A DNA stretch of 64,000 nucleotides from UBA4615 sp046046245 (GTDB lineage Bacteria > Pseudomonadota > Gammaproteobacteria > Burkholderiales > Burkholderiaceae_E): contig JBJOKE010000011.1 in NCBI GenBank assembly GCA_046046245.1, positions 124,001 through 188,000 on the forward strand. Reading direction: 5' to 3'. The position numbers and the translations under genes were made by a program. Positions 8,557-17,478 of this stretch are shown here, one piece after another (position 1 is the first letter of the stretch; every line of letters starts with the position of its first letter). The notes under the pieces are model-generated. The model did not search any database, was not told the origin of the DNA, and saw nothing but the letters and a program-made list of their open reading frames with translations.

Positions 8557-9807
8557 TCAGGGCTTCGGCGGCCGCTTCATCTGGCAGGACGTCGGCTGCG
8601 CGGCGACGTACGGCTCGAGCCGGGTCTCCGCACGCCAGCCGTAGCCGGTGTTCTCCTGGTCGAACAGCACCTTCTTGCCGTCGACCTTCGCCCAGGTGGC
8701 GATGTACACCGCCTGCTGCAGCTGGTGGTCGGTCGCGCGCATCTCGACCTCACCGTTCAGCGACTGGAACTTCATGCCGGACATCGCGTGCGCGACGCGG
8801 ACCGGATCGATCGACTTCGCCTTCTTGACGCCCTCGCCGAGCATCCGGAAAGCGGTGTACGTCGCCATCGCGTAGTAGTCGTCGTTGAACTTCTTCTTGA
8901 AGCCGTTGACGATCCCGTGCCCGACCTTGCCCTGGGGATCGCTCGCGTCCCAGTAGGACACCATGCGCACGCGGTCCGCGCCGGATGCCCCCATCTGCGT
9001 GGGTACGCCGGTGGTGCCCGCATAGTAGGTGTAGAAGTTGGCCTTCAGGCCGGCGTCGTTCGCGGCCTTGATCATCAGGGCGAGGTCGGAGCCCCAGTTC
9101 CCGGTGATCACGGTGTCCGCGCCCGCGGCCTTGATCTTCGCGACGTACGGCGCGAAGTCACGGACCTGCATCAGCGGATGGCGGTCCTTGCCGACCACCT
9201 GCACGTCGGGGCGCTTGCGCTTGAGGTAGTCCTCGGCCGCGCGCTCGACGGAGTGGCCGAACGCATAGTCCTGGTTGATCAGGTAGACCTTCTGGATGTC
9301 CTTCTGCTTTTCCATGAAGGCGGTCAGCGCCTCCATCTTCATGTCGGCGTTGATGTCGAGCCGGAAATGCCAGAACGAGCATCGCTCGTTGGTGAGGACG
9401 GGATCGACCGCTGCGTAGTTGAGGTAGACGATCTCCTTGCCGGGGTTGCGCTCGTTGTGCTTGGCGATCGCGTCGGACAGCGCGATCGCGACGCCCGAAC
9501 CGTTGCCCTGCGCGACGTAGCGGAAGCCCTGGTCGATGATCGACTTGAGCACGGTCAGGCTCTCCTGCGGCGAGCCCTTGTTGTCGAAGACCGTGACCTC
9601 GAACTTCGCGTCGCCGGCCCACTTCTCCTTGGTGGCGAGATCCGAGATGTATTGCCAGCTGCGGGCCATGTTCTGGCCGACCGGCGCAGCCAGACCGGAC
9701 TGGGGATCGATGAGGGCGACCTTCACGGTGCCCGACTGGGCGAACGCCGCGCCCGAGGTGAAGGCCGCGGCAAGCACGAACGACAGCGTCGTTGTCCGTT
9801 TACCCAT
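8557..9807 (-). CDS. livK: ABC transporter substrate-binding protein (LivK / peripla_BP_6 type)
   Basis: Periplasmic receptor of the importer, 416 residues, with a signal peptide ending at SGAAFAQS and the type-I fold opening VKVALIDPQSGLAAPVG. The start at 9807 is chosen over an ATG nine codons upstream because an AGGAG lies 8 bases before it. The family handles branched-chain amino acids, amides or aromatic acids. Flanking CoA-ligase and beta-oxidation genes suggest a fatty or aromatic acid ligand (inference). It leads the livKHMGF gene set and is followed by two hairpins. Confidence 0.9.
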   Translation of the reverse strand: MGKRTTTLSFVLAAAFTSGAAFAQSGTVKVALIDPQSGLAAPVGQNMARSWQYISDLATKEKWAGDAKFEVTVFDNKGSPQESLTVLKSIIDQGFRYVAQGNGSGVAIALSDAIAKHNERNPGKEIVYLNYAAVDPVLTNERCSFWHFRLDINADMKMEALTAFMEKQKDIQKVYLINQDYAFGHSVERAAEDYLKRKRPDVQVVGKDRHPLMQVRDFAPYVAKIKAAGADTVITGNWGSDLALMIKAANDAGLKANFYTYYAGTTGVPTQMGASGADRVRMVSYWDASDPQGKVGHGIVNGFKKKFNDDYYAMATYTAFRMLGEGVKKAKSIDPVRVAHAMSGMKFQSLNGEVEMRATDHQLQQAVYIATWAKVDGKKVLFDQENTGYGWRAETRLEPYVAAQPTSCQMKRPPKP

Positions 9808-9877
9808 CACGATATCTCCTGTTTGTGTCGTCACGGACCCCCGTCTGACGCGAGGGCTCGGGCGATCATACCGGGTT

Positions 9878-11521
9878 TCAGGCAGTGGGCAAGCGGTAGT
9901 CCCTGAAGGTCTCGCGCAGCTTCGTCTTCAGGATCTTGCCGGTCGCGCCGAGCGGAATCGCGTCGACGAACTGCACGTCGTCGGGGGTCCACCACTTCGC
10001 GATCCTGCCCTCGTAGAACTTCAGCAGGTCGTCCTTGGTGACCTCTGCGCCCGGCTTCTTCACGACGATCAGCAGCGGGCGTTCGTCCCACTTCGGATGC
10101 GCGACGCCGATCACCGCGGCCTGCGCGACCGCGGGGTGGGCGACCGCGAGGTTCTCGAGGTCGATCGAACTGATCCATTCGCCGCCCGACTTGATCACGT
10201 CCTTGCTGCGGTCGGTGATCTGCATGTAGCCGTCGGCGTCGATGGTCGCGACGTCGCCGGTGGGGAACCAGCCGCGGCCCTCCGCGTCGTACTTGAGCGG
10301 ATCGCCGCCCTCGCCCTTGAAGTACTCCTTGACCACCCAGGGGCCGCGGACCAGCAGGTCGCCGTAGGTCTTGCCGTCCCAGGGCAGTTCCTGGCCATCG
10401 TCGCCGACGATCTTCATGTCGACGCCGAAGATCACGTGCCCCTGCTTCTCGAGGATCTTCTGCTGCTGGTCGGCGGGCAGATCCAGGTGCTTGTTCTGCA
10501 GCCGCGACAGCGTGCCCAGGGGGGACATCTCGGTCATGCCCCAGGCGTGGATCACGTCGACACCGTACTGCTCCTGGAAGGCGCGGATCATCGCCGGCGG
10601 GCAGGCCGATCCGCCGATCACGGTGCGGCGGAAGGTCGAGAACTTCAGGCCGTTCGACGACACGTGCTGGAGCAGCCCGAGCCAGACCGTCGGCACGCCG
10701 GCCGAGTAGGTCACCTTCTCGGCCTCGAAGAGCTCGTAGATCGACTTGCCGTCGAGCGCCGGGCCGGGGAAGACCAGCTTCGCGCCGACCAGCGGGGCCG
10801 TGTACGGCAGGCCCCATGCATTGACGTGGAACATCGGCACGACCGGGAGGATCGAGTCGCGGGCCGAGGCACCCATCGCGTCGGGCAGCGCGGCCGCGTA
10901 GGCATGCAGCGTGGTGGACCGGTGGCTGTAGAGCGCGCCCTTCGGATTGCCGGTGGTGCCCGACGTGTAGCACAGGCCACAGGCCGAGCGCTCGTCGAGC
11001 TCGGGCCAGACGTAGCCCTCGCTCCCCTCGGCCAGCACGTCCTCGTAGCAGAGCAGGTTCGGGATCCGGGTGGTCGCCGGCATCCGGTCGCGGTCGCACA
11101 TCGCGATCCAGCCCTTCACGTTCGGGCAGTGCGCGGCGATCGCCTCGACGATCGGCACGAAGGTCAGGTCGAACGCCAGGTAGGCATCGCTCGCGTGGTT
11201 GACGATCCAGGCGATCTGCTCGGGGTGCAGCCGCGGATTGATCGTGTGGACCACGCCGCCGAGACCGGCCGCCGCGTAGTAGATCTCCATGTGCCGGTAA
11301 CCGTTCCACGCGAGCGTGGCCACGCGGTCGCCGACGTGCACGCCGCGCTTCGTGAGCGCGTCTGCGAGCCGCGCGGCGCGATCATGGCAGCCCCGGTACG
11401 TGTACCGGTGGATGTCGCCCTCGACCCGCCGGGACACGATCTCGACGTCGGGATAGTGGCGGGCGGCGTGGCGCAGCAGGTTGGACACGAGCAACGGCAT
11501 GTCCATCATCAGGCCCTGCAT
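9878..11521 (-). CDS. Acyl-CoA synthetase (AMP-binding, medium/long-chain fatty acid:CoA ligase type)
   Basis: ANL-superfamily ligase of 547 residues that activates a carboxylic acid to its CoA thioester through an acyl-adenylate. The phosphate-binding loop is YTSGTTGNPKG, the adenylate motif is HAWGMTEMSPLG, the hinge aspartate region is GWFPTGDVATID, and the catalytic lysine is in GKILKTKLRE. The ATG at 11521 has AAGGAG about 9 bases upstream; a longer frame reaching 11707 is Arg/Pro-rich and not convincing. It reads into livK with a 70-base gap. With fadB-fadA downstream it gives uptake, activation and beta-oxidation in one locus. Confidence 0.9.
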   Translation of the reverse strand: MQGLMMDMPLLVSNLLRHAARHYPDVEIVSRRVEGDIHRYTYRGCHDRAARLADALTKRGVHVGDRVATLAWNGYRHMEIYYAAAGLGGVVHTINPRLHPEQIAWIVNHASDAYLAFDLTFVPIVEAIAAHCPNVKGWIAMCDRDRMPATTRIPNLLCYEDVLAEGSEGYVWPELDERSACGLCYTSGTTGNPKGALYSHRSTTLHAYAAALPDAMGASARDSILPVVPMFHVNAWGLPYTAPLVGAKLVFPGPALDGKSIYELFEAEKVTYSAGVPTVWLGLLQHVSSNGLKFSTFRRTVIGGSACPPAMIRAFQEQYGVDVIHAWGMTEMSPLGTLSRLQNKHLDLPADQQQKILEKQGHVIFGVDMKIVGDDGQELPWDGKTYGDLLVRGPWVVKEYFKGEGGDPLKYDAEGRGWFPTGDVATIDADGYMQITDRSKDVIKSGGEWISSIDLENLAVAHPAVAQAAVIGVAHPKWDERPLLIVVKKPGAEVTKDDLLKFYEGRIAKWWTPDDVQFVDAIPLGATGKILKTKLRETFRDYRLPTA

Positions 11522-11760
11522 GGAGCGTCTCCTTGGAGGATGTCGGTCGATTCGTGGGAGGCGGCGGCGGGCGGCGTTCGGGCGCCGGCGTGCGCCGCGG
11601 CGGCGGGGAATGGTCGCCATCCGGGGGGCGCCCGTCAAGCAGGCCGACGGCCGCCGCACGTAGAATGCCGGGGCCCCGCGTGCCGGACGGCGCAGCGGCG
11701 CATGCACCGCGTGCGGACCGACCGCTTGCCGCGACGCGCCTTCCGACGCCGGACGCCTCC

Positions 11761-12294
11761 ATGAAGCTGCTGTTCGACCTGTTCCCGATCCTGCTGTTCT
11801 TCGCGGCCTTCAAGCTCGCGGACATCTACGTCGCGACCGGGACCGCGATCGTCGCCACCATCGCGCAGATCGCCTGGCTGAAGCTGCGCGGCCGGGCGGT
11901 GGAGCCGATGCAGTGGGCCAGCCTCGCGATCATCGTCGTCTTCGGCGGCATGACGCTGCTGTTCCACGACGAGACCTTCATCAAGTGGAAACCCACGGTG
12001 CTCTACGCACTGTTCGCGGCCGCGCTGCTGCTCGCGCCGCGCTTCACCGGGAAGAACCCGCTGCGCGCGATGATGGGCGCGCAGCTCAAACTGCCCGACC
12101 CGATCTGGCGCCGCCTCACCCTCGCCTGGGTCGCGTTCTTCGCGGCGATGGGCGTCGCGAACATCGCGGTGGCCTACAGCTTCCCGCTCGACGTCTGGGT
12201 GAACTTCAAGGTCTTCGGCACGGTGGCGCTGACCATCGTCTTCGTGATCCTGCAGGCGCTGTGGATCGGACGCCATGCCGAGGAGCCGAACTGA
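11761..12294 (+). CDS. yciB: Septation protein A / inner membrane-spanning protein YciB
   Basis: Small inner-membrane protein of 177 residues with about five membrane helices; the family is linked to cell division and envelope synthesis. The opening MKLLFDLFPILLFF and the central FIKWKPTVLYALFA are family hallmarks. The start at 11761 is taken in preference to a frame reaching 11533 because the upstream part is Arg/Gly-rich and matches nothing. Its stop shares one base with the bolA start. The yciB-bolA-ppiC order is typical of Burkholderiales. Confidence 0.94.
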   Translation: MKLLFDLFPILLFFAAFKLADIYVATGTAIVATIAQIAWLKLRGRAVEPMQWASLAIIVVFGGMTLLFHDETFIKWKPTVLYALFAAALLLAPRFTGKNPLRAMMGAQLKLPDPIWRRLTLAWVAFFAAMGVANIAVAYSFPLDVWVNFKVFGTVALTIVFVILQALWIGRHAEEPN

Positions 12295-12578
12295 TGAGAC
12301 CGTCGCTCGACGAACTGCGTGCGCGCTTCGAGGCGGCGTTCCCCGAGGCCGCCGGGATCGCGCTGCAGGACGACAGCCACCTGCATGCCGGACACGCGGG
12401 TGCGCGGGGCGGCGCGGGCCACTACACCGTGACGATCGTGTCGGCGCGCTTCGACGGCACCACGACCGTGGCCCGGCACCGCCTCGTGTATGATGCCGTC
12501 CGCGACTGGATGCCGCACCGCGTCCATGCGCTGGTGATCGTGGCCCGGTCGCCCTCCGAGGCTGCGGCCCGCTCCTGA
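12294..12578 (+). CDS. bolA: BolA family protein
   Basis: 94-residue BolA/IbaG-like protein with the KH-like fold; the family partners monothiol glutaredoxins in iron-sulfur trafficking and stress control. The region DSHLHAGHAGARGGAGHYTV matches the conserved BolA segment around the invariant histidine, and the C-terminal helix ends HALVIVA. The ATG shares its A with the yciB stop, so translation is probably coupled. A 20-residue charged C-terminal tail is present. Confidence 0.92.
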   Translation: MRPSLDELRARFEAAFPEAAGIALQDDSHLHAGHAGARGGAGHYTVTIVSARFDGTTTVARHRLVYDAVRDWMPHRVHALVIVARSPSEAAARS

Positions 12579-12663
12579 CACCGGCGGCCCGTTCGTCCCC
12601 CCGCCCGGAGCGCCCGGCGGCCCGAGCGGCCTCGGGCGTCCCCGTCTCCCCTAGGCTTCCCCG

Positions 12664-13461
12664 ATGTCCATGAACGCATTCATCCGTCGTGCCCTGCCCG
12701 CCGCGGTCCTCGCGCTGTCCGTCCAGGCCGGTGCGGCGCACGCGCAGAACGCCGCGATCGTCAATGGCAAGGCGATCCCGAAGGCGAAGCTCGACGAGTT
12801 CGTCGCGGCGATGGTCCAGCAGGGCCGTCCCGACACGCCGGAGCTGCGCAACGCGATCCGCGACGAGCTGATCGCCCGCGAGATCTTCGCGCAGGAGGCC
12901 GAGCGCAAGGGCATCGCGCGCCAGGCGGAGGTCCAGCGCCAGCTCGAGCAGACCCGGCAGGACATCCTGATCCGCGCGGTGATCCGCGATCACCTGAAGA
13001 ACAACCCGGTGACCGATGCCGAGGTCAAGGCCGAGTACGACAAGCTCACCCAGGGTGCGGGCGGCGGCAAGGAATACCGCGCGCGTCACATCCTCGTCGA
13101 ATCCGAGGCCGAGGCGAAAGGCGTGATCGACGCGCTGAAGAAGGGCGCGAAGTTCGAGGAGCTGGCCGCCAAGCAGTCGAAGGATCCCGGTTCGAAGAAC
13201 AACGGCGGCGATCTCGACTGGAACGGCCCGGACACCTTCGTGAAGCCGTTCAGCGAGGCCATGGTCAAGCTCGAGAAGGGCAAGGTCACCGACATGCCGG
13301 TCAAGACCGATTTCGGCTGGCACGTCATCCGCCTCGACGACGTCCGCGAGCAGGCGCCCCCGCCGGTCGATCAGGTCGCCCCGCAGATCAAGCAGGAGCT
13401 CGAGCGCCGTCGCATCCAGACGCTGCAGACCTCGCTGCGCGAGAAGGCGAAGGTCCAGTAA
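12664..13461 (+). CDS. Periplasmic peptidyl-prolyl isomerase (parvulin, PpiC/SurA-like)
   Basis: Foldase of 265 residues that isomerises prolyl bonds in exported proteins. It has a signal peptide ending AGAAHAQN, an N-terminal chaperone-like helical domain (about 30-130), and a parvulin domain (about 135-230) with the hallmarks RARHILVESEAEA, SKDPGSKNNGGDLDW and FGWHVIRLDD. It lies 85 bases downstream of bolA. A hairpin follows the stop, so it probably ends the yciB-bolA transcript. Confidence 0.93.
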   Translation: MSMNAFIRRALPAAVLALSVQAGAAHAQNAAIVNGKAIPKAKLDEFVAAMVQQGRPDTPELRNAIRDELIAREIFAQEAERKGIARQAEVQRQLEQTRQDILIRAVIRDHLKNNPVTDAEVKAEYDKLTQGAGGGKEYRARHILVESEAEAKGVIDALKKGAKFEELAAKQSKDPGSKNNGGDLDWNGPDTFVKPFSEAMVKLEKGKVTDMPVKTDFGWHVIRLDDVREQAPPPVDQVAPQIKQELERRRIQTLQTSLREKAKVQ

Positions 13462-13502
13462 GGCCCCTGACCGCGCGCCTCGCCGCGCGCGCGGCCCGCG
13501 AA

Positions 13503-13523
13503 ACGCCCCGCCCCGCGGGGCGT
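13503..13523 (+). terminator. Probable terminator after the parvulin gene
   Basis: An eight-base-pair stem (13503-13510 with 13516-13523) with a five-base loop is followed by a T-rich CTTCATT. It sits 42 bases past the stop of the plus-strand parvulin gene and 46 bases before the stop of convergent tadA. The T-tract is weak. Confidence 0.55.
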
Positions 13524-13569
13524 CTTCATTTCGGCGCCGGGACCGCGGGCGCTCGCCGCGGGCGGCGCT

Positions 13570-14160
13570 TCAGTCCGCCGAGGGGTCCGGGCGCCGCGGG
13601 AGCGCGTCGGCGTCGCCGGCGGCGGCCGCGGCCCGCCGCGCGCGGGCGAGCGCTCGGCGCTCGGCGAAGAAGGCCTGCAGCGTGGTCGCGCAGTCACCGG
13701 CGAGCACGCCGCCGATCGAGCGCGCATGGTGGTTCAGCCGGGGCTCGGCGAACAGGTCGACCACGCTGCCGCAGGCGCCGGTCTTCGGGTCGGCCGCGCC
13801 CCAGACCACCCGGCGGATCCGGGCGTGCTGGATCGCGCCGGCGCACATCGCGCAGGGCTCGAGCGTCACGTACAGGTCGCACCCGGGCAGCCGGTAGTTG
13901 CCTAGCCGCGCGGCGGCGTCGCGCAGCGCGCCGACCTCGGCGTGCGCGGTCGGATCGTGCGCGCCGATCGGCCTGTTCCAGCCGCGGCCGACGATCTCGC
14001 CGTCGCGCACCACCACCGCGCCGACCGGCACCTCGCCGGCCTCCCGGGCACGACCGGCCTCGGCGAGTGCGGCGCGCATGAAGGACAGGTCCTCGTCCGA
14101 CGGGTCGGCGCACGCCTGCGGGACGGGAACGGGGGCGGGATCGGGCACGGCGTCGGTCAC
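13570..14160 (-). CDS. tadA: tRNA-specific adenosine deaminase TadA
   Basis: Converts A34 to inosine in the tRNA-Arg anticodon. 196 residues from the chosen GTG at 14160. The zinc site is complete: HAEV (ligand plus catalytic Glu) and PCAMC, with the family motif LYVTLEPCAMCAGAIQHARI. Just before it the substrate loop GWNRPIGAHDPTAHAE is present. The N-terminus is uncertain: upstream the frame continues as Arg-rich sequence overlapping glpD, and no good ribosome-binding site is seen, so an internal ATG at about 14079 is also possible. The C-terminus is Ala/Arg-rich. Confidence 0.9.
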   Translation of the reverse strand: MTDAVPDPAPVPVPQACADPSDEDLSFMRAALAEAGRAREAGEVPVGAVVVRDGEIVGRGWNRPIGAHDPTAHAEVGALRDAAARLGNYRLPGCDLYVTLEPCAMCAGAIQHARIRRVVWGAADPKTGACGSVVDLFAEPRLNHHARSIGGVLAGDCATTLQAFFAERRALARARRAAAAAGDADALPRRPDPSAD

Positions 14161-14225
14161 GCGCGGGATCGGACCACAGCGGGCGCCGGCTGTCCACCGG
14201 CCGCCCGGGGCCGCCCTGGGCGGGC

Positions 14226-15818
14226 TCAGGACGGCAGCGACGCGTAGCGGCGCGCGAGCGCCTCGAAGGCGGCGAGGCGCGGGTCGACGCCCGTCTCCTC
14301 GCGCAGCAGCTCGGCGACACGCGGCGCGGCGGACGCGGCGCGGCGCGCATCGAGGAACAGCAGGCGCGAGCGGCGCGCGAGCACGTCCTCGACGTCGCGC
14401 GCCCACTCGTGTCGCGCGGCGAAGCGCACCATCGCCTCGGTGAGCCCCGGCTCGAGCTCGCGATCGGCGCCGGGCAGCGCAGCGAGGGCGGGTGCGTCGG
14501 AGCCGTACAGGTGCGGTCCCGGGGGCGCCCAGACCGGCACCGTCGGGGTCCCCACGGGGGGCGCGCCGGCCAGTCTCAGCGACCCGGTCGCGCCTGCCGG
14601 TGCGCGGGCGATCAGCCCCGCCTCGGCAGCCCGCGCGAGCACGTCCTCGGCCATCGCGCGGTAGGTCGTCCACTTCCCGCCGGTGACGGTCACCAGCCCG
14701 CTGCGCGAGATCGAGACGACGTGCTCGCGGCTGAGGCGGCGCGTCTCGGAACCGTCGTCGCCCGCCGGGCGGACCAGCGGCCGCAGGCCGACCCAGGCAC
14801 TCGCCACGTCCTCGCGGCGCGGTGCCCGCGCGAGATATCGGCCCGCCTCACGCAGCACGAAGTCGACCTCCTCGGCGAAGGGCGCCGGCTCCTGCGCGAG
14901 GTCCTCGCGCGGCGTGTCGGTGGTCCCGAGGATCACCCGGCCCAGCCAGGGCACCGCGAACAGCACACGACCGTCCGCGGTCGAGGGCACGAGCAGCGCC
15001 CGGTCGCCGGGCAGGAACGCACGGTCGACCACGAGGTGCAGGCCCTGGCTCGGCGCGACCATCGGGGTCGCGCGCATGCCCTGTCCACGCGCGTCGTGCT
15101 CGCGCAGCGCGTCGACCCAGACGCCGGTGGCGTTGACGACGGCCCGCGCCCGCACGGACCAGGTCGCGCCGGTCTCGCGGTCCCGCGCGACCGCGCCGGC
15201 GACGCGCCCGCCGTCGTGCAGCAGGCCCTCGACCTCGACGTGGTTCAGCAGCAGCGCGCCACGGGCGGCGGCGGTGCGCGCGAGCGCGATCGCGAGCCGT
15301 GCGTCGTCGAACTGCCCGTCCCAGTAGCGGACCCCGCCGCGCAGTCCCTGGGGGCGCGCACCGGGCAGCTCGCGAAGGGTGTCGGCGGTGTCGAGGCGCT
15401 CGGTCGGGCCGAGCCGGTCGCGGCCGGCGAGACGGTCGTAGACCGCCAGGCCCGCACCGTAGAACCACGGCTCCCAGCGTCGGTAGGCGGGCATCACGAA
15501 GGCGATCGGCGAGGCCAGGTGCGGCGCGTTGCGCAGCAGCGCGGCGCGTTCGTGCAGCGCCTCCCGGACCAGCGCGACGTTGCCCTGCGCGAGGTAGCGG
15601 ACCCCGCCGTGCACGAGCTTGGTCGCCCGCGACGAGGTGCCGCGCGCGAAGTCTCCGGCCTCGAGCAGCACCACCGACAGCCCGCGCGCCGCGGCGTCGA
15701 GCGCGACCCCAAGCCCGGTGGCCCCGCCGCCGACGATCAGCAGGTCGACGGGGGCGTCGAGGGCTGCGAGCCGCGCGACGAGCGCGGGGCGGTCGGTGGG
15801 CAGGAGGGGGCCGTCCAT
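14226..15818 (-). CDS. glpD: Aerobic glycerol-3-phosphate dehydrogenase GlpD
   Basis: FAD enzyme of 530 residues that oxidises glycerol 3-phosphate to dihydroxyacetone phosphate and feeds electrons to quinone at the inner membrane. The dinucleotide fold reads DLLIVGGGATGLGVALDA. Further family motifs are RGTSSRATKLVHGGVRYL and, near residue 340, the substrate region GLRPLVRP; a GGKWTTYR motif is also present. The ATG at 15818 is used; an ATG six codons upstream is possible. No glpK or glpF is nearby, so it seems to stand alone between tadA and the sox genes. Confidence 0.93.
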   Translation of the reverse strand: MDGPLLPTDRPALVARLAALDAPVDLLIVGGGATGLGVALDAAARGLSVVLLEAGDFARGTSSRATKLVHGGVRYLAQGNVALVREALHERAALLRNAPHLASPIAFVMPAYRRWEPWFYGAGLAVYDRLAGRDRLGPTERLDTADTLRELPGARPQGLRGGVRYWDGQFDDARLAIALARTAAARGALLLNHVEVEGLLHDGGRVAGAVARDRETGATWSVRARAVVNATGVWVDALREHDARGQGMRATPMVAPSQGLHLVVDRAFLPGDRALLVPSTADGRVLFAVPWLGRVILGTTDTPREDLAQEPAPFAEEVDFVLREAGRYLARAPRREDVASAWVGLRPLVRPAGDDGSETRRLSREHVVSISRSGLVTVTGGKWTTYRAMAEDVLARAAEAGLIARAPAGATGSLRLAGAPPVGTPTVPVWAPPGPHLYGSDAPALAALPGADRELEPGLTEAMVRFAARHEWARDVEDVLARRSRLLFLDARRAASAAPRVAELLREETGVDPRLAAFEALARRYASLPS

Positions 15819-15857
15819 GGCGCGGCAGTGTCGCATCCCCGGCGGGGCGCGCGCGAC

Positions 15858-16637
15858 TCAGGGTCGCACTGCCGGCGTTTCGACGGGCAACCCGGCACCG
15901 CGGCGCTGCAGGAACAGCTCGAGCTCCGTCCACTCGGATGCGTCCGAGGGCCAGGGCTCGGCGCGGACGCCGGCGAGACAGCCGCGAAGGCGCCGCTGCA
16001 GCGAGCCCAGCGCCTGCCACTCCAGCCGGTAGAGCGGGTAGCCGTTCGCATGCCCCTGGGGGATCGTCGAGCCACCGAGACGAAGGCCCCAGCGGTCGTC
16101 GTGGCAGTCGGCGCACGACAGGTCGAGCTGGCCGATCCGTCGACCGAAGAGCGCGCGGCCGCGCTCGCGCGCCGGCGCGAGCCGCGGGTCGGGGTCCGGC
16201 TCGACCGGCAGGCCGCGCGACGCCTGTCCGACCCAGGCGGCGAGCGCCAGGCGCTCGCGCGACTCGGGCGCGCCGCGCGGCGCGCCCTGGTGGCGCTCGC
16301 GGCAGAGCGCGATGCGCTGCGACAGCGAGACGGGCGCGCCGAGCGTCTCGTCCCAGCGCGGGTGCCGGGCGGCTGCGCCGCGCATCGAGATCCGCGCGTC
16401 GCCGTGGCAGTCGGCGCAGCGGCGACGCGCCTCGCCGGCCGGCGTCGACCACAGGGTCTCGCCTTCTCGGACCGACAGCATGCCGGGGTTCGATGCGTCG
16501 TCGCGCTGCATCGCCTGCGTCGTCGGCCCCATCGTGTCGAAACCCGAGCGCAGCGGCGACGGCCCGCTCGACCATGCCGTCGCCGCGGCCAGCCCGATCA
16601 GCGCGGCGGCGAGCCTCGCCGCGGCGCGGCGGCTCAC
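15858..16637 (-). CDS. soxA: SoxA, diheme cytochrome c of the thiosulfate-oxidising Sox complex
   Basis: With SoxX it attaches sulfur substrates to the SoxY cysteine in the periplasm. 259 residues with a signal peptide. Two heme sites are visible (CADCHGD near residue 95 and CADCHDDRW near residue 175), plus the conserved active-site cysteine in RGCLAGVRAEPW that ligates heme as a persulfide. It starts at a GTG overlapping the soxZ stop by four bases. It is the last gene of the soxXYZA run; soxB and soxCD, which normally complete the system, are not in this window. Confidence 0.92.
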   Translation of the reverse strand: MSRRAAARLAAALIGLAAATAWSSGPSPLRSGFDTMGPTTQAMQRDDASNPGMLSVREGETLWSTPAGEARRRCADCHGDARISMRGAAARHPRWDETLGAPVSLSQRIALCRERHQGAPRGAPESRERLALAAWVGQASRGLPVEPDPDPRLAPARERGRALFGRRIGQLDLSCADCHDDRWGLRLGGSTIPQGHANGYPLYRLEWQALGSLQRRLRGCLAGVRAEPWPSDASEWTELELFLQRRGAGLPVETPAVRP

Positions 16638-16954
16638 TCGACGACGATCGTCGCGCTGGCGACGATCGACTCGCCGCGATCGTCCTCCCAGCGGAACTCG
16701 AGCGTGCCGCTGCGGGTGGCGATCGTGGTGAACGCAACGAACGGATTCGCGGTGATCGCTGGGAAGAACTCGGCGCGGAACACCTCGGCGCCGTCATAGC
16801 GGCAGGTGAAGGTGTGGGCGATGCGGCGCGGCACGAGCCGACCGTCGGGGCCCGGCCGGTAGCCCGTCTCCATCGGATGCGCGGCCATCGCGGTGATCTC
16901 GATCACGTCGCCCGCCCGCGCGCGGGCAGGCACCTTCACCAGCGCCTGCGCCAT
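16634..16954 (-). CDS. soxZ: SoxZ, partner subunit of the SoxYZ sulfur carrier
   Basis: 106-residue beta-sandwich protein that stabilises SoxY in the periplasm. Family motifs seen are the opening ALVKVPARARAGDVIEI, the HPMETGYR segment and the end strand GTLEFRWEDDRGE. It has no signal peptide of its own, as usual, since SoxYZ is exported as a complex on the SoxY Tat signal. The ATG overlaps the soxY stop by one base and its stop overlaps the soxA start. Confidence 0.94.
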   Translation of the reverse strand: MAQALVKVPARARAGDVIEITAMAAHPMETGYRPGPDGRLVPRRIAHTFTCRYDGAEVFRAEFFPAITANPFVAFTTIATRSGTLEFRWEDDRGESIVASATIVVE

Positions 16955-17478
16955 CAGCCGCCCCCACCCTCGGCCTCGGCCTCGGGCTCGATGCACGCGG
17001 CGAGCGTGACGATCACGTCGACGGCATGCTGCCGGAAGCTGCCGTCGGACAGCTCGGCCAGCGCGACGATCCGCTGCGAGTCGGCCATCCGCATCCGGGT
17101 CGCGACCTGCGCACGGCCCGAGCGCGGACCGAGGTGGAACACCGCGACCTGCGGCTGCGGGTTCTTCTCGTTGAAGACCGCGATCCGGCGAACGTGCTCG
17201 GACGCACCCGGCGCGAGCTCGACCCGAACCGATACCGGCACCGAGTTGCCGTTCTCGACCAGGCCGGGCACCTCCAGCGTCATGCCGCCGTCGCGCGGCG
17301 TCGCGCCACGCGTGAACGCGGCGATCGCCGCGCGCATCGACGCCGGCGTCGCGGCCGCGGGCGGCATCACGCCGACGCAGGCGAGCGCGCCGACCGTCCG
17401 CAGCACGTCGCGGCGTCCGGTGCGATCCGGCGGGACCGACGCGGCGGACGGACGATGCCGAGCGTTGTAGCGGGTCAT
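16954..17478 (-). CDS. soxY: SoxY, covalent sulfur-carrier protein with an unusual C-terminal arm
   Basis: 174 residues. The N-terminus is a Tat signal (TGRRDVLRTVGALACVG) and the mature part has the SoxY immunoglobulin-like core with VFNEKNPQPQVAVFHLG. In textbook SoxY the protein ends in a mobile Gly-Gly-Cys-Gly arm whose cysteine carries the sulfur substrate. Here the aligned strand ends VTLAAC, giving Ala-Ala-Cys, and runs on for 12 more residues, IEPEAEAEGGGG. So the cysteine is present but is no longer near the C-terminus and its flanking glycines are replaced. Start and stop overlap soxX and soxZ. Whether this arm is typical of betaproteobacterial SoxY could not be checked. Confidence 0.9.
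   Translation of the reverse strand: MTRYNARHRPSAASVPPDRTGRRDVLRTVGALACVGVMPPAAATPASMRAAIAAFTRGATPRDGGMTLEVPGLVENGNSVPVSVRVELAPGASEHVRRIAVFNEKNPQPQVAVFHLGPRSGRAQVATRMRMADSQRIVALAELSDGSFRQHAVDVIVTLAACIEPEAEAEGGGG

Noticed and set aside
16954..16980. First reading that SoxY lacks its carrier cysteine, because the protein ends GGGG
   Set aside because: Aligning the last strand (VTLAAC with VTxGGC) shows the cysteine is present 12 residues before the end; the arm is altered, not lost.
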